This document shows positions 61,241-64,000 of a DNA stretch of 64,000 bases, piece by piece. The first letter of the stretch is position 1. Each line of letters begins with the position of its first letter. A model generated the notes under the pieces. That model worked only from the letters and a program-made list of their open reading frames with translations, had not been told where the DNA came from and did not search any database. The position numbers were made by a program, and so were the translations under genes. Origin of the DNA: JAICMB01 sp035295125 (lineage in GTDB: Bacteria; Acidobacteriota; Terriglobia; Bryobacterales; Bryobacteraceae); contig DATGJP010000088.1 of NCBI GenBank assembly GCA_035295125.1, positions 1 to 64,000 of the forward strand, given 5' to 3'.

Positions 61241-63013
61241 ATGGCGAGAGTTGTATACCCTCCAACAGAACAATCCCGCCGTTGGAGCACTCTTTTACAG
61301 GGCAATGTGAGGTACGCCGGTTTTGGATGTCTTTCGGTAATTGTCGTCAGCCTGATTCTTTATAGTCCGGCGCTGCGCGGACCGTTCATCTATGATGACG
61401 AAGTCCTGCCGATCAGCGACCCCCGCATGTGGGATGCCCCCTTCCATTCCTGGGTCGCGGGTGTGCGGCCCACCCTGATGTTCACGTATTGGTTGAACCA
61501 TCAGGGCGCAGGTACTTCTTCTTATCACCTTCTCAATATCCTGATCCACGTCATCAATACCGGACTGATATATCTGGCGGCGCTGAAATTGCTTGAACTG
61601 TTATCTATAAAACAGAAAGACAGGTTTCTGTTTGCGCTGTTCCCGGCCGCTGTGTTCCTCGTCCACCCGCTCGAAACCGAATCCGTCGCCTACATCGCCG
61701 GGCGTTCCGAAAGCCTGGCGGCGATGTTCTTCCTGGCGGCGTACGTCGTCTACCTGTTCCGTCCCGCAAACGGCGTCGGTTGGGGTCGCTCGGCAACCAT
61801 CCTGGCTTTGTTCGTCCTGGCCGTGACATCGAAAGAAAATGCCGCCATCCTGCCCGCGGTGTTTCTTCTCACCGAGTGTTTTCAGAGCGACGGCTCCTTC
61901 CGTCAGTCCATCAAAACGAACTGGCGGCTGTATGTTCCGATCGCGCTGTTTTCCGTGGGAGCCCTCGCCTTCATTGGACGTGTGCTGGCCACCTCGGGAA
62001 GCGCGGGATTCCATCTCAACACACTGCCCTGGTATCAATACTTCTTCACCGAGTGGCGCGCCGTCTTCGCCTACCTGCGGCTGTTTGTCTGGCCCCTCGG
62101 ACAAAGCCTCGATCACGACTTCCCCATCTCTCATACACCACTTGAGCATGGTGCGATCATCGCGTTCGTGCTTCTCCTCGGCGCCATGGTTGCCGCGCTC
62201 CTGTTCCGCCGCCGCTACCCTCTATCGGCGTTCAGCGTTCTGTTGTTCTTCTTCCTGCTTGCCCCCACCTCGACCGTAATTCCCATCGCCGATCCCCTGG
62301 TGGAACGCCGCATGTATCTCGCGGCTCTGCCGCTCTGTTTAATGGTGTTGGAATTCCTGTGGCGGCGGGGCTGGTCGCGAGAACCGGTCGTTTGGACCTG
62401 TGTCGCTCTCGTGCTCACGGTAATCAGCGTGGCAACGTATCGCCGCAACCAGCAGTGGGGCAACGCCTGGGCGTTTTGGACTGACACGGTAAACACATAT
62501 CCGGAGAAAACCCGCCCGTACGCCCACCTGGTCGACACGGCGGAAAGCCTCCACCGCTGCGGTGAAGTTGTGCCGTTTCTGCAGCGAGCCGACACGATGA
62601 TGCCCGACGATCCGACCATCCTGATCAGTTGGGCGAAAGTCCTGGAATGTCAGGGCGAACCCGGCCCGGCTCTTCTGAAAATGCAGCGCGCGGTCTTTGT
62701 TTCGCCTTCATCTCTTACTTTCGAATTGGTCGGCCTTCTCTATGGAGAATTAGGAAGGTTCAAGGAGGCCAAGGAAGCTTTGGACAAGGCGGTTGAACTC
62801 GGCCCTTCGTCCGACACGGCCTACAATGCCCGCGGTCTCTGGTATGAGCTGACTGGTCGCTACGACAGTGCCATCCGCGACTACTCGCGCGCCCTCAGCC
62901 TGAACCGGATGAATCTGAGCGCGCGAATCCGCCTGGCCCGCCTGGAGCGTTCGATCGAAACCCAGGACAATAGCGTCCGCGACCGCGCCACGCCGGCTTC
63001 AGCCGGTCCTTAG
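61241..63013 (+). CDS. TMTC-like membrane protein with C-terminal TPR repeats
   Basis: 590 residues. About ten hydrophobic spans in the first 400 residues, with YSPALRGPFIYDDEVLPISDPR near the start (a DDE-type loop as in GT-C glycosyltransferases) and HPLETESVAYIAGRSESLAAMFFLAAYVVYLF, the mark of TMTC/O-mannosyltransferase-like proteins. From about 440 it has TPR units (VPFLQRADTMMPDDPTIL, FKEAKEALDKAVELGPSSDTAYNARG, YDSAIRDYSRALSLN). A sugar transferase role is inferred. The last codons (ATPASAGP) lie within repeat copy R10. Confidence 0.85.
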   Translation: MARVVYPPTEQSRRWSTLLQGNVRYAGFGCLSVIVVSLILYSPALRGPFIYDDEVLPISDPRMWDAPFHSWVAGVRPTLMFTYWLNHQGAGTSSYHLLNILIHVINTGLIYLAALKLLELLSIKQKDRFLFALFPAAVFLVHPLETESVAYIAGRSESLAAMFFLAAYVVYLFRPANGVGWGRSATILALFVLAVTSKENAAILPAVFLLTECFQSDGSFRQSIKTNWRLYVPIALFSVGALAFIGRVLATSGSAGFHLNTLPWYQYFFTEWRAVFAYLRLFVWPLGQSLDHDFPISHTPLEHGAIIAFVLLLGAMVAALLFRRRYPLSAFSVLLFFFLLAPTSTVIPIADPLVERRMYLAALPLCLMVLEFLWRRGWSREPVVWTCVALVLTVISVATYRRNQQWGNAWAFWTDTVNTYPEKTRPYAHLVDTAESLHRCGEVVPFLQRADTMMPDDPTILISWAKVLECQGEPGPALLKMQRAVFVSPSSLTFELVGLLYGELGRFKEAKEALDKAVELGPSSDTAYNARGLWYELTGRYDSAIRDYSRALSLNRMNLSARIRLARLERSIETQDNSVRDRATPASAGP

Positions 63014-63066
63014 CCGGCCCAGGGCGGCAGTCGTGTGGAAGATCGGGACAGGCCTTCAGCCTGCCC
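62992..63066 (+). repeat. Dispersed hairpin repeat, copy R10
   Basis: CCGGC-TTCA-GCCGG at 62992-63006 overlaps the end of the TPR gene; TGTGGAAGATCGGGACAGGC begins at 63034, and CAGGC/GCCTG at 63049-63063 follows, then a run of C and T. Matches the flank at 43781-43808. Confidence 0.7.
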
Positions 63067-63162
63067 CCCCTTTTCAAACCCGAGAGTTTGGTTGCGGCTG
63101 TTCTGCTTTGCGGAGCCGGTTTCGACTGCCATCAGGCAAAGGCGGCGTTACTCAACCTGAGA

Positions 63163-64000
63163 TCAACGCAGAGGCTTGCTCACAACCAGTCTGGGATCAA
63201 CCTCCCGGCAAGCAGACGACATCCGATCCGAAACCGAGACCATCCGCAAATCCACAGCCCTATCCCCGCGAATCCGAAAAACCGCAGTCTTCCCAGAATC
63301 TCCCCACTCCAGAGCAATTTCCCGCGAACCCGGACACTCCGCCGCACGCGTCCATGTGAAGCTCCCCTGAATCGCCGCGACCCCGTGATGAGCGCGAGCT
63401 GCCTCCGGAGTGCTCCACCGGCCCGCCTCGGCATCCCCGAGTTCCAGCCATTCCTCAACGAACCCCCCATATAACGGAGCAAGCGGGGCCATCCGCAGAG
63501 CCCGCCCCCCGCGAATCTCATACGCCGCCACCGCCGCCCGCATCAACACGTCCGACTCCTTGCTACCAGCCGTGTACTGAAACGTCACTGATTCCCGACC
63601 CACCGCGATCTTAACCGGATCAAGGTCATAAGCCAAAACATCCCGAGCGAGAATATTCTCCACCGCCTGCCGCCGGACGCGATCGATCCGAAACACGCTC
63701 CCATTCCAACTGCTGGCGCAACTCGACGCAACCCAAGCCGATGCGAGCACGCTTCCGTTCCCCAAATCATCCCCGCCCGCTGCCAAAGTCTGCAGTTGAT
63801 GCCCGTGCGAATAGCTACGTTCCGCATTAACCACCGCAATCCGCCGCGTGAAATCTCGCCCGTACACCATCGCCGTCTCATCGTAGTTGCAATAAACGCC
63901 CGTATAGATTCCTGCGACGAGCGCCCGCACGTCATCATTCCCGGAGACCCGCTCCACCCTTATCTCGCCCAGAAAACCCGCAAAACTACGCTCGGACTGC
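63163..64000 (-). CDS. Unknown protein, 5' end beyond the window
   Basis: The frame is open through the right edge (upstream of GTG 63957 it reads QSERSFAGFLGEIRVERV without stop), so the true start is outside. At least 279 residues are visible. Features: AGIYTGVYCNYDETAMVYGRDFTRR, SYSHGHQLQTLAAGGDDLGNG, MAPLAPLYGGFVEEWLELGD, TWTRAAECPGSREIALEWGDSG. No family recognised; the many beta-type segments fit an extracytoplasmic protein, but no signal peptide can be seen. Confidence 0.6.
   Translation of the reverse strand, partial: QSERSFAGFLGEIRVERVSGNDDVRALVAGIYTGVYCNYDETAMVYGRDFTRRIAVVNAERSYSHGHQLQTLAAGGDDLGNGSVLASAWVASSCASSWNGSVFRIDRVRRQAVENILARDVLAYDLDPVKIAVGRESVTFQYTAGSKESDVLMRAAVAAYEIRGGRALRMAPLAPLYGGFVEEWLELGDAEAGRWSTPEAARAHHGVAAIQGSFTWTRAAECPGSREIALEWGDSGKTAVFRIRGDRAVDLRMVSVSDRMSSACREVDPRLVVSKPLR

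Overview
The window reads as chromosome of a soil-type Acidobacteriota, most likely Bryobacterales/Solibacter-like. The lineage call rests on a TIGR03435-type protein (3193-3921), three ABC-permease genes of the acidobacterial orphan (ADOP) type with no ATPase gene beside them (4142-6817, 9171-11597, 19191-21629), high GC and many secreted proteins of unknown role. There is no rRNA, CRISPR array, phage or intact insertion sequence. One tRNA gene (Asp, GTC) is present.

Layout. 1-8.9 kb: FNT-type anion channel, GH31 glycosidase, TIGR03435 protein and ADOP permease on the minus strand, then a PepSY membrane protein and a small membrane protein. 9.1-15.6 kb: a second ADOP, a YkgJ-like cysteine-cluster gene coupled to an AraC regulator, and divergently an aldo/keto reductase plus zinc alcohol dehydrogenase, resembling an aldehyde-detoxification unit. 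15.7-22.8 kb: O-methyltransferase, M19 dipeptidase, NAD-epimerase with a double-palindrome operator, two very short peptide genes ending at a strong terminator, a third ADOP and a coupled flavoprotein. 22.8-26.4 kb: ECF sigma factor operon with a one-TM probable anti-sigma and DUF4252-like secreted proteins, then a PafA-like phosphatase. 26.5-31 kb: tRNA-Asp, a secreted protein built from a duplicated module, and an arsenic operon arsR-arsM-acr3-arsC whose arsC is frameshifted near its end. 31-38.2 kb: NHL-repeat protein, SDR, a strange two-gene cassette (zinc-finger array protein plus small partner), a dense cluster of hairpin repeats and two PilZ genes. 38.7-43.6 kb: AAA ATPase and a succinate dehydrogenase operon running into TPR and DinB genes. 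43.8-55.4 kb: DinB, tandem S9 peptidases, a very large PAS histidine kinase and a secreted TldD/TldE-like pair. 55.5-64 kb: flgM-flgN-like-flgK-flgL, a RodZ-like HTH gene, nadA-moaA, a TMTC-like membrane TPR protein and a gene cut by the right edge.

Two things stand out. The first is the cassette at 33835-36503: the larger protein carries four CxxC-x4-C-x2-H-x3+-H modules like the second half of eukaryotic AN1 zinc fingers, followed by about 600 residues I do not recognise, and its start overlaps the stop of a small gene that resembles accessory proteins of T6SS/polymorphic-toxin cassettes. The second is a family of intergenic hairpin repeats scattered over the window, found mostly just behind gene ends, whose stems change in a compensated way between copies. 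Coordinates of starts were chosen by signal peptides, Shine-Dalgarno spacing and overlaps; domain calls are by eye, with no database search.
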